DNA of 64,000 nt from the NCBI RefSeq assembly GCF_025913575.1, contig NZ_CP109785.1, positions 744,001-808,000 on the forward strand. Reading direction: 5' to 3'. This document shows, piece after piece, positions 43,731 through 53,059 of the stretch (within the stretch, counting starts at the first letter, position 1; each line of letters begins with the position of its first letter). The notes beneath the pieces were generated by a model. It had not been told where the DNA came from, did no database searches, and saw only the letters and a program-made list of their open reading frames with translations. The translations under genes were made by a program, and so were the position numbers. This stretch comes from Halocatena marina (GTDB lineage Archaea > Halobacteriota > Halobacteria > Halobacteriales > Haloarculaceae).

Positions 43731-44828
43731 ATGATTTCGCCTCCGGAATCAATCATCAACATACCACTACTCGATCCAGCAGCACTCGCCGGTTCTGGGC
43801 TGGACAGTCCAGAACTCACGGGTCTATTGATACTCCTTGCAATTGGGATTGCCCTCTGGGGATTCGAACGATACCGTACGAAGTTCTCGAAAGGTGAATT
43901 TATCGTCGCGCTACTGCTTTCGGCCGGTGTTTTCGTCATCGGTGTCTTTCCCGATGTATTCGACCTACTTGGTTCGGCATTGAAAATCGATCGACGACCG
44001 CTGACGATCTCCTTGGTCGTGAATATAGCCATGGTCTTCCTCCTTTTGCATCTGCTCGCTCGAACGCGTGCGAACCAACTGTCAATGGCCGAACTCACCA
44101 GAAACTTGGCCATCGAGCAGGCGTCTGATGTCGATGAGGAGAACGAGCCGACAGTGTGTATCGTCATCCCGGCGTACAACGAAGCAGAGAGTATCAAAGG
44201 CGTTGTCGATGCACTTCCTGACTCGATCCACGGCCACACGCTTATGCCCCTTGTCGTCTCCGATGGATCGACCGACTCGACCGTTGCGCGGATCGAACCG
44301 ACCGAAGCAATGGTTGTCAACCATCCGATCAATCAGGGTCAGGGTGGTGCTATCAGGACTGGCTTTGCAATCGCCCAACAGAACGACGCAGACATCGTTG
44401 TGACGATGGACGCAGACGGTCAACATCCAGCTGATCAACTCGATGATCTGCTCGAACCAATCGTCAACGATGAGGCGGATTATGTCATCGGCTCTCGATA
44501 TACCGGTGTTGACGAGTCCCAAAACGGCGTTGCACGACAAACCGGGATTCGAGTCTTTACAGTTCTGATCAATGCGATGACGAAAGCAGGAATCACCGAC
44601 TGTACGAATGGGTTTCGAGCGATCCGGTGTTCAATGCTCGGTGATATGACGCTATCCGAAGAACGATTCAGTGCTCCCGAACTCCTCATTGAGGCCCGGA
44701 AAAACGGACTCAGAATCACCGAGGTACCCATCACGATCGCTCAACGAGAGGCCGGACAGACCAAGAAACCAAAGCTCGGATACGCGCTTGGCCTTACCCG
44801 AACAATCCTCGTCACGTGGATCCGGTAA
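43731..44828 (+). CDS. DUF2304-glycosyltransferase family 2 fusion
   Basis: A 365-residue protein. Residues 28-130 match DUF2304: helix LLILLAIGIALWGFERYRTK, then KGEFIVALLLSAGVFVIGVFPDVFDLLGSALKI and a third helix leading to a cytoplasmic arm. DUF2304 is normally a separate small membrane protein beside GT2 genes. From about 140 the GT2 (DPM1-like) domain has CIVIPAYNEAESIKGVV, VSDGSTDST, NQGQGGAIRTGF and MDADGQHPADQ, the DxD metal site. It probably makes dolichol- or other lipid-phosphate sugars for surface glycans; the donor sugar is unknown. Confidence 0.88.
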   Translation: MISPPESIINIPLLDPAALAGSGLDSPELTGLLILLAIGIALWGFERYRTKFSKGEFIVALLLSAGVFVIGVFPDVFDLLGSALKIDRRPLTISLVVNIAMVFLLLHLLARTRANQLSMAELTRNLAIEQASDVDEENEPTVCIVIPAYNEAESIKGVVDALPDSIHGHTLMPLVVSDGSTDSTVARIEPTEAMVVNHPINQGQGGAIRTGFAIAQQNDADIVVTMDADGQHPADQLDDLLEPIVNDEADYVIGSRYTGVDESQNGVARQTGIRVFTVLINAMTKAGITDCTNGFRAIRCSMLGDMTLSEERFSAPELLIEARKNGLRITEVPITIAQREAGQTKKPKLGYALGLTRTILVTWIR

Positions 44829-44938
44829 CGTCTACTATTCATTATATCGTTGCTGTAGAACGATTCGATCCGTTCAGGTCTCGATCTCGCCCCGGATTAT
44901 ATGAGCGGATTTTTATTTCTCCTCGTTTGAGGTGAGGT

Positions 44939-46837
44939 ATGCGTATGCGGTCGATTGTGTACCGACTGTTTTGTCGTGTGAAACGACGGCTTGTAAGCGA
45001 TTTTGAAGCCGATCCATATCTCCTGTACATTCTCCTGTTGACTGGAGTGTTAGCCGGCTTCTGGTTCTGGCATCTGATACCAAACTTTGCAACTCGTGAT
45101 GAACACGCCCGTCTCCTCGATGTGCTCCCGATGATCGGAGCACTTGTTGTGGATCCGGGAATCGAATCCCTCCGGCAAGGAGTAACACAAGGTCGAATGT
45201 ACGGAGCGACGTTCTATCTGAATGCACTCGCGCTCATACCTGCCGTTTTGTTCGCCATCATAACGGGGAAGCTCGCGATCTTTGCTCCGTTCTATCGTCC
45301 GTATAAATCGACCAACATATGGGCTATCGACACTGATCTGTGGCATCTGTGGCATGATACCCCGCAGTGGCTCTGGACTTCGAGTCTTCTCACTCTCCGC
45401 CTTTTTAGTGTACTCTTTGCAGTCGGCTGTGTGTATCTCACCTACCGCATCGGGACCACACTCCGTGATCGAGCAACCGGACGGCTGGCGGGAACTCTGT
45501 TAGCGCTCACTTTTGGCTTCGTCGTCACGGCACACGAAGCCGGCGAGGACATCCCGATGCTATTCTTCTTACTACTTGTCATCTATCTCGCGCTCCGATA
45601 TCTCCAATCAGGAAACGAAACCAATCTTCTCATTGGCTGTGTGGTCGGTGGATTTGCTATTGCGTTCAAGCTCACGGCTGTTGTTGGCGTGCTGGGTCTT
45701 GGGACGGCGTATCTCCTCCGCGCACGTAGAACTGGGACAGACTGGTATACGGCAATTGCTCGACCGCGTCTCATTATCACCGGATTGATTCTCGGCATCG
45801 GTGCGGTCGTCTTCGGATATCCGTCTATTCTCCTGTCCGGTCCAGACGCGCTCGCAGATCGAATTTTCAGAGGCGTGTCGAACAAGGGGACGGTAACGGG
45901 CGGACGGACTGCTTCGGCGGGGTGGTGGTTTCTTCGAGGATATCTCAATGGTCTCGGGCTTCCGCTGTTCCTCGCTGCAATCGGGGGCGTTTTAGCGAGC
46001 ATCTCACAACTGCGAAACCAATCGAGAGAGACAGAAGGTATCGCAGTCGTACTGATCGTTTTTGGTAGTTGTGTGTTCATGCTCTCGTGGTGGGAGTACA
46101 TACGGGTTCATCACCTCCTCCCAACGTTCCCGCTCGTCATGCTCCTCATCTCGATGGCTTTGTTGCGTCTTCGTGATCACAAACCGACGATAGCGCGCAC
46201 GTTGGTCGTTGTTCTGCTCGTATCGAGCGGTTTGTATACTGGCTACGGCGACGTTGCCTACGCGACACAGCCGCGAGACGAAGCAACACAGTGGCTGTCG
46301 ACACACGCTCCCGACGACGCGACAGTGGAAGTGTACGTAGAAGATCCCCAAGACGCGGCGGTTCCACACGGAATGCGTACCAGTCATTATGGGCACAGAG
46401 AAGACAGCGGTGCGCAAATTCCCCGGTCCCGGCCATCGGTCACTGAATGGATGCGCGCGCTACCAGAACGATGTCCCGAGTACGTCGAACTCACTCACGA
46501 GGATCTCCTCTATCTTGCTCCGAACAGTTCGAGTGCTCGGTCGTGGCAGTACTACAAACACCCCCAACGATCAGCGTACATTAGGCAACTCGTGAACAGC
46601 CCCACAGACCAATACGAGGTTGCAGCCGAATTTGGACCACGTCCTTCGTTTTTCGAAGCCCAACCTCGCTTTCGTCAGCGTTTACCGGAATTCGTCCGAG
46701 TTGGGTTGATTCCACGAACAATACAGTACGGAGACGAGCAAGATCTTGGCCCCGAGCAGTACGTTCTCATCCTCGAACGAACCGGCCACTGTCCCCGACC
46801 CGATACAGCAACCGCACGAGCAACCGGCATACGATAA
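44939..46837 (+). CDS. multi-pass membrane glycosyltransferase, GT39/ArnT-like
   Basis: A 632-residue protein with 10-12 helices in residues 25-450 and an extracytoplasmic C-terminal domain (about 455-632). The first loop after helix 1 reads PNFATRDEHARLLDVL, with the acidic pair at the position used by GT39/ArnT/GT-C enzymes. HEAGEDIPMLFFLLLVIYLALRYL and ALRLLGCVVGGFAIAFKLT-like helices also fit the PMT fold. It would transfer a sugar from a lipid carrier at the outer membrane face, consistent with the GT2 fusion 110 bases upstream making that carrier. Acceptor unknown. Confidence 0.8.
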   Translation: MRMRSIVYRLFCRVKRRLVSDFEADPYLLYILLLTGVLAGFWFWHLIPNFATRDEHARLLDVLPMIGALVVDPGIESLRQGVTQGRMYGATFYLNALALIPAVLFAIITGKLAIFAPFYRPYKSTNIWAIDTDLWHLWHDTPQWLWTSSLLTLRLFSVLFAVGCVYLTYRIGTTLRDRATGRLAGTLLALTFGFVVTAHEAGEDIPMLFFLLLVIYLALRYLQSGNETNLLIGCVVGGFAIAFKLTAVVGVLGLGTAYLLRARRTGTDWYTAIARPRLIITGLILGIGAVVFGYPSILLSGPDALADRIFRGVSNKGTVTGGRTASAGWWFLRGYLNGLGLPLFLAAIGGVLASISQLRNQSRETEGIAVVLIVFGSCVFMLSWWEYIRVHHLLPTFPLVMLLISMALLRLRDHKPTIARTLVVVLLVSSGLYTGYGDVAYATQPRDEATQWLSTHAPDDATVEVYVEDPQDAAVPHGMRTSHYGHREDSGAQIPRSRPSVTEWMRALPERCPEYVELTHEDLLYLAPNSSSARSWQYYKHPQRSAYIRQLVNSPTDQYEVAAEFGPRPSFFEAQPRFRQRLPEFVRVGLIPRTIQYGDEQDLGPEQYVLILERTGHCPRPDTATARATGIR

Positions 46838-47031
46838 TTCGACACTGAAACGAAGCTCAATCGACTGAGGCCCTTTTTCTCTGAACGCTAGAACGTAACT
46901 GCTCTCGATTACACTGAGTAGTTTCATATGTTGCCCAGCTCAACCGATGAGACATATGTCTAACACGTTTAATATGGGTAGGATTTAACCGTAATGAGAT
47001 CGATCGCATTATCGATAGGGGAAAGTAGTCG

Positions 47032-49044
47032 ATGAGAGATGACAGCTCTGTATCTGATGTAGCACGGCGGACGCTTTTGAAGGCGACAGCTGGGTCGCTC
47101 GGTATAGCCGCTTTCGGGCAGGTGGAGGCACAGGCTCCCGATGAAGAACGAACCACTCCCAGCAACAGTGCTCGTGATGCACTGTCGAGCGATACATCGC
47201 GTGAAAATGCTGCTGAGTGGGCTTCAAACGCACTCTGGACAGCCACTGGGACTGCGACCGAATTTCCGGGTCAGGTCGTCTTTCCGCGATATTCACATCT
47301 CGCTGTTACTGCTATGAACCAGGCAGGTCTGTCAGGACACATTGGACCACGGGATGCAGCACTCGCAGCCTCACGCTTACAAGACAAGGAAACTGGCGGC
47401 TTTCACCGACAAGAGGGTGATTTCCTGGGTCCGTGGACCACCGCTACGTACCACGCTGTCTCACTGGCTCAGATGTTCGATATTTCGATCGACGAATCCG
47501 CCGCAACTGAATTTCTCCTCGACCATCAGAACGATTCTGGTGGTTTTATTCCCCGAAGTGGTTTCCTCGGTGGAAAAACGATCAGCACCTTAGCGGCCAC
47601 GTACAAGTCGACGGCTGCTCTTGGTCAATTGAATGCAGTTACCCAATCGATCCGTGATCGGATCGTCAATTTCGTCCAGTCTGCCCAACACACTGACGGA
47701 GGGTGGGCGGCAACTCCTCACTCAAACAGTTCCACCGTCGCGGGTACGTACCACGCAATCAACACGCTGTTGTCTTTGAACGCGCTGGATGCCAAAACCA
47801 AGCGAAAAGCTGGTAGTTTTCTCCTTTCACTCCAACAGCCACGAGGAGGTTTCAGAGGGACACTCAAGCCGACGGACTGCTCTTCGCCCATCTGCCGTCG
47901 TCGTCCAGAAGTAACGACACGCAACACCGCTCAGGCTCTTTTAACGCTTTCAAAGCTCGGAGATGCGAATCCGTTGCAGTCGGCTATGGAACGGTTGCAC
48001 GTGGACTGGTTGGTAGACAGACAGCTACTCAGTCCGGCGGACGAGCGGTTTCACGGTAGCTTTGAAACGTACCGGGATCGGACTGCCCCGATCACCCACT
48101 ATCTCCTGAACACGGCGTTCGCAATGAATGCGCTCCGTTCGGTCGATACGCTCGATCACATCGACCAGCAGTCAGCGGGTGCGTTTATCGCGGCTTGCCA
48201 GCATCCGGGATCGGATGGCTTCGCTTCGTGGCCAAGTAGTCTTTCATCGCTGAGAGACACAGAAGCAGCGGTTCGTGCCCTTGATCAGTCGGGCGCAATC
48301 GAACGCTTTCCGCGAGACAGCCTCGCTCGAACGCTTTCCGGCCAGCAGCGCTCCGATGGATCCATCGCACAACTCGATTGGGACAACGAACCAACAGTCA
48401 AGCAAACTGCTCTGGCCGTGCTCGCCGCTGCTCAGGTTAATCGGACCAACGCCATCGACCGTGCATCTGCACTCTCATTCATCGCCGATCACCAGCATCA
48501 GACAGGAGGATTCACAAACACCAGTACGCCCAGATCGGAAACCAGTGATGGGGGTGGGGATGATCCCTCTCTCCAGACCACTTGGCTTGCAGTCCGTGCA
48601 GTGTCTGCCATGAATGGGCTCACTCGTATCGATCGGAGAAAAGTCTCTGAGTATCTCGCCGGGCTGCAAGGCGACGATGGCCAGATCTCTCCGGAACAGC
48701 CCACGAGTCTCACCGCTGTGCGTGACACTCGGTATGCGATGGAGATACTCACAACGATCGGTCGTCTATCAGTAGTGGATCTGAACAGGGCGATCTCGTA
48801 CTTGGCCAGTCGTCAGCGGAGAGATGGCACGTATGAGAACGAAAACGAGGCCGTTCACGTAACTACCGGGCTTGCCGCAGCCGATGCACTTTCTGAGATT
48901 GATCTGTCGAAGACACAACAGTATCTACAGACGAAACAATTGCCAAGTGGTGGGTTCGCCAAGAAAGGCTTTTACAGCAGTGCTACTGCTATGCAGCGCC
49001 ACGCCGATGTGGTCGAAGCACTTTCTGTCTTGCGTGCACAGTAG
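47032..49044 (+). CDS. Tat-exported alpha/alpha-toroid repeat protein (prenyltransferase/squalene-oxidase repeat type)
   Basis: A 670-residue protein. The leader has a twin-arginine motif (VARRTLLKATAGSLGIAAFG) with a predicted cleavage after VEAQA. The rest is built from about a dozen helical-hairpin repeats whose turns carry Gly-rich words of the PFTB/QW type: DKETGGFHR, HQNDSGGF, QHTDGGW, QQPRGGF, QRSDGSI, HQTGGF, QGDDGQI, QRRDGTY, LPSGGF. These form barrel-like alpha/alpha toroids in prenyltransferase beta subunits, terpene cyclases and complement C3. I see no DxDD or zinc-ligand Asp-Cys-His set, so a cyclase or prenyltransferase reaction outside the cell is unlikely. Extracellular binding or thioester-protein-like roles are possible. 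Confidence 0.75.
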   Translation: MRDDSSVSDVARRTLLKATAGSLGIAAFGQVEAQAPDEERTTPSNSARDALSSDTSRENAAEWASNALWTATGTATEFPGQVVFPRYSHLAVTAMNQAGLSGHIGPRDAALAASRLQDKETGGFHRQEGDFLGPWTTATYHAVSLAQMFDISIDESAATEFLLDHQNDSGGFIPRSGFLGGKTISTLAATYKSTAALGQLNAVTQSIRDRIVNFVQSAQHTDGGWAATPHSNSSTVAGTYHAINTLLSLNALDAKTKRKAGSFLLSLQQPRGGFRGTLKPTDCSSPICRRRPEVTTRNTAQALLTLSKLGDANPLQSAMERLHVDWLVDRQLLSPADERFHGSFETYRDRTAPITHYLLNTAFAMNALRSVDTLDHIDQQSAGAFIAACQHPGSDGFASWPSSLSSLRDTEAAVRALDQSGAIERFPRDSLARTLSGQQRSDGSIAQLDWDNEPTVKQTALAVLAAAQVNRTNAIDRASALSFIADHQHQTGGFTNTSTPRSETSDGGGDDPSLQTTWLAVRAVSAMNGLTRIDRRKVSEYLAGLQGDDGQISPEQPTSLTAVRDTRYAMEILTTIGRLSVVDLNRAISYLASRQRRDGTYENENEAVHVTTGLAAADALSEIDLSKTQQYLQTKQLPSGGFAKKGFYSSATAMQRHADVVEALSVLRAQ

Positions 49045-49170
49045 AATTACCTGCTCTCCACAAGAGGACGAACTGTTGTTTATGTCACTATATAGAGCGA
49101 ACGAGAGGAGAGGCAGAGACTGGGGGCGGATGGGTGATTGGTTGATAACGTGGTTCTGGAACCCAGTATC

Positions 49171-50529
49171 TTAGTTTGAGACGATGAACTGTCCAGCGAT
49201 CTTTGTGACCTCTTTCATGGATTTTGCCTCGTCGAAGCCCTTCGGAAACGGAAGGTCGCCGTTGAGTTCGTTGAGGAAGCCTGCGTGGCGAGCCTCAACG
49301 CTCTGGATCGATGCCGCCGCCTCGAAGACCGTGTCATTTGAGACGGTCGGGCCAGCACCCAAGTACGCCGCGACGCCGGTGTTTTCGAGCGCTTGTGCAA
49401 CACCGAGGAATTCGCTTGCAGTCTCGTAGCCGAAGTCGTACTCGGCCTCTTCGACGGGGGTCCCGTCGAGTTTCTTGACGGTCTTCGTGATGGCGTCGAC
49501 GTGGGCCTTCTCGTGATCACGGATCTCAGCGAGATCTGACTTGAGGCCGTCTGTGACCTCACCGTCACCGAATCGACAGAGTACTGCGTTTTCGAGTTCG
49601 GAATCGCTGAACTCTTTGAGCCCGTCGCGGTAGAAGGCGTATTCGAGGTGCTCAAGCGTCAGCGCGTAGTTCAGAACGTCGAGATCGCTCGTGCCATCAT
49701 CCTGTTTTCGCTCTGGCTTTCCACTGTCGCTGTTTTGCTTTGCGTTCTCTTTCTTCTGTTTTTCCTTTGTAGATGTAATGAACTGCCCGGCGATCTTGAG
49801 GACTTCCTCCATCGATTTTGCTTCGTCGAACGCCTTCGGGAACGGTGAGGTGGAATTGACGAGATTGAGGAAGCTCGCGTGGCGAGCCTCGACGGTGTGG
49901 ATCGAGAGCGCTGCCGAGAGAACCTTGTTGCTCATGATCATCGGGGCAGCGCCAGCATACGCCGAGACACCGGTGTTTTCGAGGGCTTTGCCGGTTGCGA
50001 GGAACTCGCTCGGCGTTTCGTAGCCGAAGTCGTACTCGGCCGCTGTGGCCGGGGTGCCGTCGAGTTTCTCGACCGTCTGTGCGATGGCGTCGACGTGGGC
50101 CTTCTCGTTGTCGCGGATTTCGGCGAGATACGCTGGCACTTCCATGCGCACCGTCTCGCTGAAGCTCTCGAGCGCGCTTGCGCCCATCAGCTCGTCGTGA
50201 CCGAATTCCTTGAGGCCATCGCGGTAGAAGGCGTATTCGAGGTGTTCGAGCGCCAGCGCGTAGTTCAGGATATCGACATCCGTGGGATCGGACATCTCCT
50301 TGGCCTGCTGCACCCCAGCTGCGTCAAGCAGCTGCAGCTGGTCGGCCAACGGAGTACTCTGTGTAGTGTCCGACGCACTGATAAGTCCTCCACTGGCACT
50401 GCCGAGCAACGCAGTGCTTCCGAGGGCTGCCACACCGGTGAGTACCCCTCGACGGGTTGTGGATCCGCGTGATCGGTTTGATTGCTCTGTACTAGAATTA
50501 TCGGTCGTGTCTGCGTTCTTTCGGCTCAT
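49171..50529 (-). CDS. Tat-exported protein with two ferritin-like domains
   Basis: A 452-residue protein. The twin-arginine leader (TTRRGVLTGVAALGSTALLGS) is followed by two homologous ferritin-like (Ferritin_2/DUF4439-type) domains, about residues 75-255 and 290-450. Each has LNYALxLEHLEYAFYRDGLKEF, AEIRDxEKAHVDAI, EYDFGYETxSEFL and VEARHAxFLN, with Glu and ExxH residues in the places of di-iron ligands. A Lys/Glu/Gln-rich linker joins them. The start at 50529 fits the leader; the frame continues to 50568. Similar single-domain proteins occur in haloarchaea and bacteria; function (iron, oxidative stress or structural) is unknown. Confidence 0.85.
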   Translation of the reverse strand: MSRKNADTTDNSSTEQSNRSRGSTTRRGVLTGVAALGSTALLGSASGGLISASDTTQSTPLADQLQLLDAAGVQQAKEMSDPTDVDILNYALALEHLEYAFYRDGLKEFGHDELMGASALESFSETVRMEVPAYLAEIRDNEKAHVDAIAQTVEKLDGTPATAAEYDFGYETPSEFLATGKALENTGVSAYAGAAPMIMSNKVLSAALSIHTVEARHASFLNLVNSTSPFPKAFDEAKSMEEVLKIAGQFITSTKEKQKKENAKQNSDSGKPERKQDDGTSDLDVLNYALTLEHLEYAFYRDGLKEFSDSELENAVLCRFGDGEVTDGLKSDLAEIRDHEKAHVDAITKTVKKLDGTPVEEAEYDFGYETASEFLGVAQALENTGVAAYLGAGPTVSNDTVFEAAASIQSVEARHAGFLNELNGDLPFPKGFDEAKSMKEVTKIAGQFIVSN

Positions 50530-50795
50530 ATACGTTAGGTTCCTGCGTGACCTCATCTGGAGCCACACAGAATTTCTATAAGAAAATACGCCGAGTTGTC
50601 ACCCAAATTCGGCCCACTTATCCACCGATTTATCCCCAAAGAGCGGATTATAACGTCAAAAACAGCGTTTTAATGAATTATCGATATTGAATATATCACG
50701 TTGGCCATCGTCTGTTCTTGTTGGGTAGCCTCGAACTCGTGGAGAATCGTTTTGACGAAGAACAGTACGATCAGACCAGGAGAGTGACCACTGGT

Positions 50796-52073
50796 TTATA
50801 TGTCTAGTGCTGCGGGGATATCAACTAGTCCTGCTCCGCCCTCTTTCTCAGATAAGCCAACGTCTGTAGCAGTCTCTGTAAGCCGTTTTGCTGCCTCGGC
50901 GTTATCATACCCGTCTGCCATAAGTAGCGCTCCAGCACCAGCGATGTGTGGTGCCGCCATTGATGTTCCCGAGAACGCTTCGTAGGGTTGTTTGTCTGAT
51001 GTATACGTAGATCTGATATTCGTCCCGGGCGCTAAGATATCGAGCTCTGGTCCTGTTGTTGAAAGCGCCGCGAGCTCGTCCTTTTCATTGGTAGCACCAA
51101 CGCTGAGGACGTGGGGGTGGGCAGCGGGGTACTTCACACAGTTGTCACAGGGACCACTATTGCCTGCAGCAGCAACTACGAGTGTTCCTTGTTCAAACGC
51201 GTGTGAGCACGCATCGCCGACTATCTTCGATGCTCGTGGTGAGCCGAGACTCAGGTTTGCAACATCCCATCCCTGCTTGACGACGTAGTCGATACCCGCC
51301 GCAATATCTGATATCGCTCCGAAACCAACACTGCTCAGTACTCTCACTGCGTGAAGTGTCGAATCAGGACTGACACCGATAACACCTTCGGAGTTATCGA
51401 TGGCGCTTGCAACGCCGGCACAGTGCGTTCCGTGTCCGATTTCGTCCTGCCACTTCGGAGATGTGGAGCTAGAAAGCAGTCCTGATAACCGGCTGTAATT
51501 TCTCTGTGATTGGTCGTCACGCGAGAGGGCAGTCACACTGCTCTGATTAGCTTGTTTTTGTTTTGTGGATAACAGTCCAAGACCGTTAGAAAATGACGCT
51601 CCTTCCCCAAGATTCCCCCGAAGATCAGGATGGGTACTATCGATTCCAGTGTCGAGAATCGCAATATCGACACCGCTGCCACTGATATCCTGATTGTGGG
51701 CTTTTGTTGTTCCAATGCGGCCGACCCCCCATGGAACGCTCTGTCCGAACGCAGCCATCGTCCGATCTGGTTCGACATACCGGATCGAATCATCATCAGC
51801 TAGTGTTTCGACCGCTGATCCAGACAATAGCTGTTCAGGTATTGTGATGGTCGCTGCGTTGAAATCGAAGTTTCGGACGACGCTATCCGCAAGATTGGCG
51901 GCCGCTTCGTGGCCGCTGTCGTCGTGATAGCCGATATTTAACGGTATGAGACTACCGACACTTTCTGTGGCGATATTTCCAATAGAACTGAGGACACCAA
52001 TACTACCAACCGACCGGAGTACATCACGGCGGGTAGGCTCCGACCCAGAGCTATATGTCTCTTTAGATGTCAT
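50796..52073 (-). CDS. subtilisin-like serine protease (S8, halolysin type)
   Basis: A 425-residue Tat-exported protease (EPTRRDVLRSVGSIGVL leader). A propeptide occupies about residues 45-110. The catalytic triad is Asp141 (ILDTGID), His214 (GHGTHCAG) and Ser371 (GTSMAAPH), with oxyanion Asn in AAAGNSGPC. It ends soon after the catalytic domain, without the C-terminal extension of many halolysins. An insertion of about 35 residues (SNGLGLLSTKQKQANQSS...) separates the Asp and His blocks, longer than usual. It secretes in folded form and probably degrades extracellular protein. Confidence 0.92.
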   Translation of the reverse strand: MTSKETYSSGSEPTRRDVLRSVGSIGVLSSIGNIATESVGSLIPLNIGYHDDSGHEAAANLADSVVRNFDFNAATITIPEQLLSGSAVETLADDDSIRYVEPDRTMAAFGQSVPWGVGRIGTTKAHNQDISGSGVDIAILDTGIDSTHPDLRGNLGEGASFSNGLGLLSTKQKQANQSSVTALSRDDQSQRNYSRLSGLLSSSTSPKWQDEIGHGTHCAGVASAIDNSEGVIGVSPDSTLHAVRVLSSVGFGAISDIAAGIDYVVKQGWDVANLSLGSPRASKIVGDACSHAFEQGTLVVAAAGNSGPCDNCVKYPAAHPHVLSVGATNEKDELAALSTTGPELDILAPGTNIRSTYTSDKQPYEAFSGTSMAAPHIAGAGALLMADGYDNAEAAKRLTETATDVGLSEKEGGAGLVDIPAALDI

Positions 52074-52574
52074 TTATTGTGAAACTATTTGATGATAGCT
52101 TTTACAAGACCCGACCCCGAGATCGTTCCTCTCTCTGTCTTCGCTGAATACGCGTGCATTCGAAACTGGGGCAGCAATGAAGCGCGCCAGAAATGATACA
52201 ACAATATCAGATTTTACTGACTGCATATGACATTACGTAACTCGAATAGAAGAGTAATTAACTTTTGGGTTATATATGTATCCATCTGGCACAAACTATT
52301 ACAATGGCTTTATGACAGGTGAAATCACAAGACAGCTGCCGTCAGATCATAAATATGAATGGGTATTCATGAAACTCTATCTGTATTTCTCTGGAAATAA
52401 TGTCTACTACGATAGCAGATAGATAATTGACTGATCTATGATTGCTAGGTCGACATATAGCTTAGCAATCCGATTGTTTACTACTCCATGCGATAATTTC
52501 ATATTATAGACATACATATTATATGAATTTAACAAACGATTCGTCATGAGTTTCCCATATCCAAAGGCTTAGTG
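52074..52574. other. 500-base AT-rich gap upstream of the subtilase
   Basis: Low-GC sequence with TATA-like runs (for example near 52268 and 52520) that could serve the subtilase promoter. No frame with haloarchaeal residue bias and no structured RNA seen. Confidence 0.4.
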
Positions 52575-52676
52575 TTAGTCTGCTCCGTGAGACGGTGCGT
52601 AACCACAGTCTTGACAGATCCACGACTGATACTGCTGATGCAATTCTCCTTCACAGTTGGGACAACGATAGTGCAT
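52575..52676 (-). CDS. 33-residue zinc-ribbon micro-protein
   Basis: The protein starts MHYRCPNCEGELHQQYQSWI and continues CQDCGYAPSHGAD. Two CxxC pairs (Cys5/Cys8, Cys21/Cys24) with a 12-residue spacer make a minimal zinc ribbon. Haloarchaeal genomes encode many such CPxCG-type zinc-finger micro-proteins under 60 residues, several with roles in growth, motility or biofilm control. The gene is too short for routine gene calling, stands alone in a 985-base gap between larger genes, and is oriented with its neighbours. Confidence 0.7.
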   Translation of the reverse strand: MHYRCPNCEGELHQQYQSWICQDCGYAPSHGAD

Positions 52677-53059
52677 ACAAACTGGTGTACTATCGACAAT
52701 CACTTATAGATTTGTTCGACGATTGTCGGTCTATAGTATTTTCACAGACCATCTATATTTATATTATAAATTCTCCTCATCGTCTATTGACGATAGGGTA
52801 TGTTGCAAAGTCGGTGGGTGCAGACATCTGGAATGTCTTCAGCTCCAACGATCTCGATAGCCTCACACAATAGATCTGCTCGGAAACGACAGCCTCAGCG
52901 GAAAGCCGAATTGAACATGGTGTATGGTCTGTTCTGATTTCCCTCGAGAATTTTAAATACAACAATCATTATCTATCAGTTTGATTTCAATGCAAACGAT
53001 TGACGTGCGGGGGACAACGATTCAACAGTCAACGAACAGTAACAGCTGAGTTGTCTCAC
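52677..53059. other. 383-base gap without a supported gene
   Basis: It contains the promoter side of the zinc-ribbon micro-protein and the 3' flank of the P450 gene. A 92-residue plus-strand frame crosses it (52595-52873) but has no haloarchaeal bias and is antisense to the micro-protein. Confidence 0.35.

Noticed and set aside
52595..52873. 92-residue plus-strand frame
   Set aside because: Antisense to the zinc-ribbon micro-protein and then AT-rich, Tyr/Ile-rich product unlike haloarchaeal proteins.
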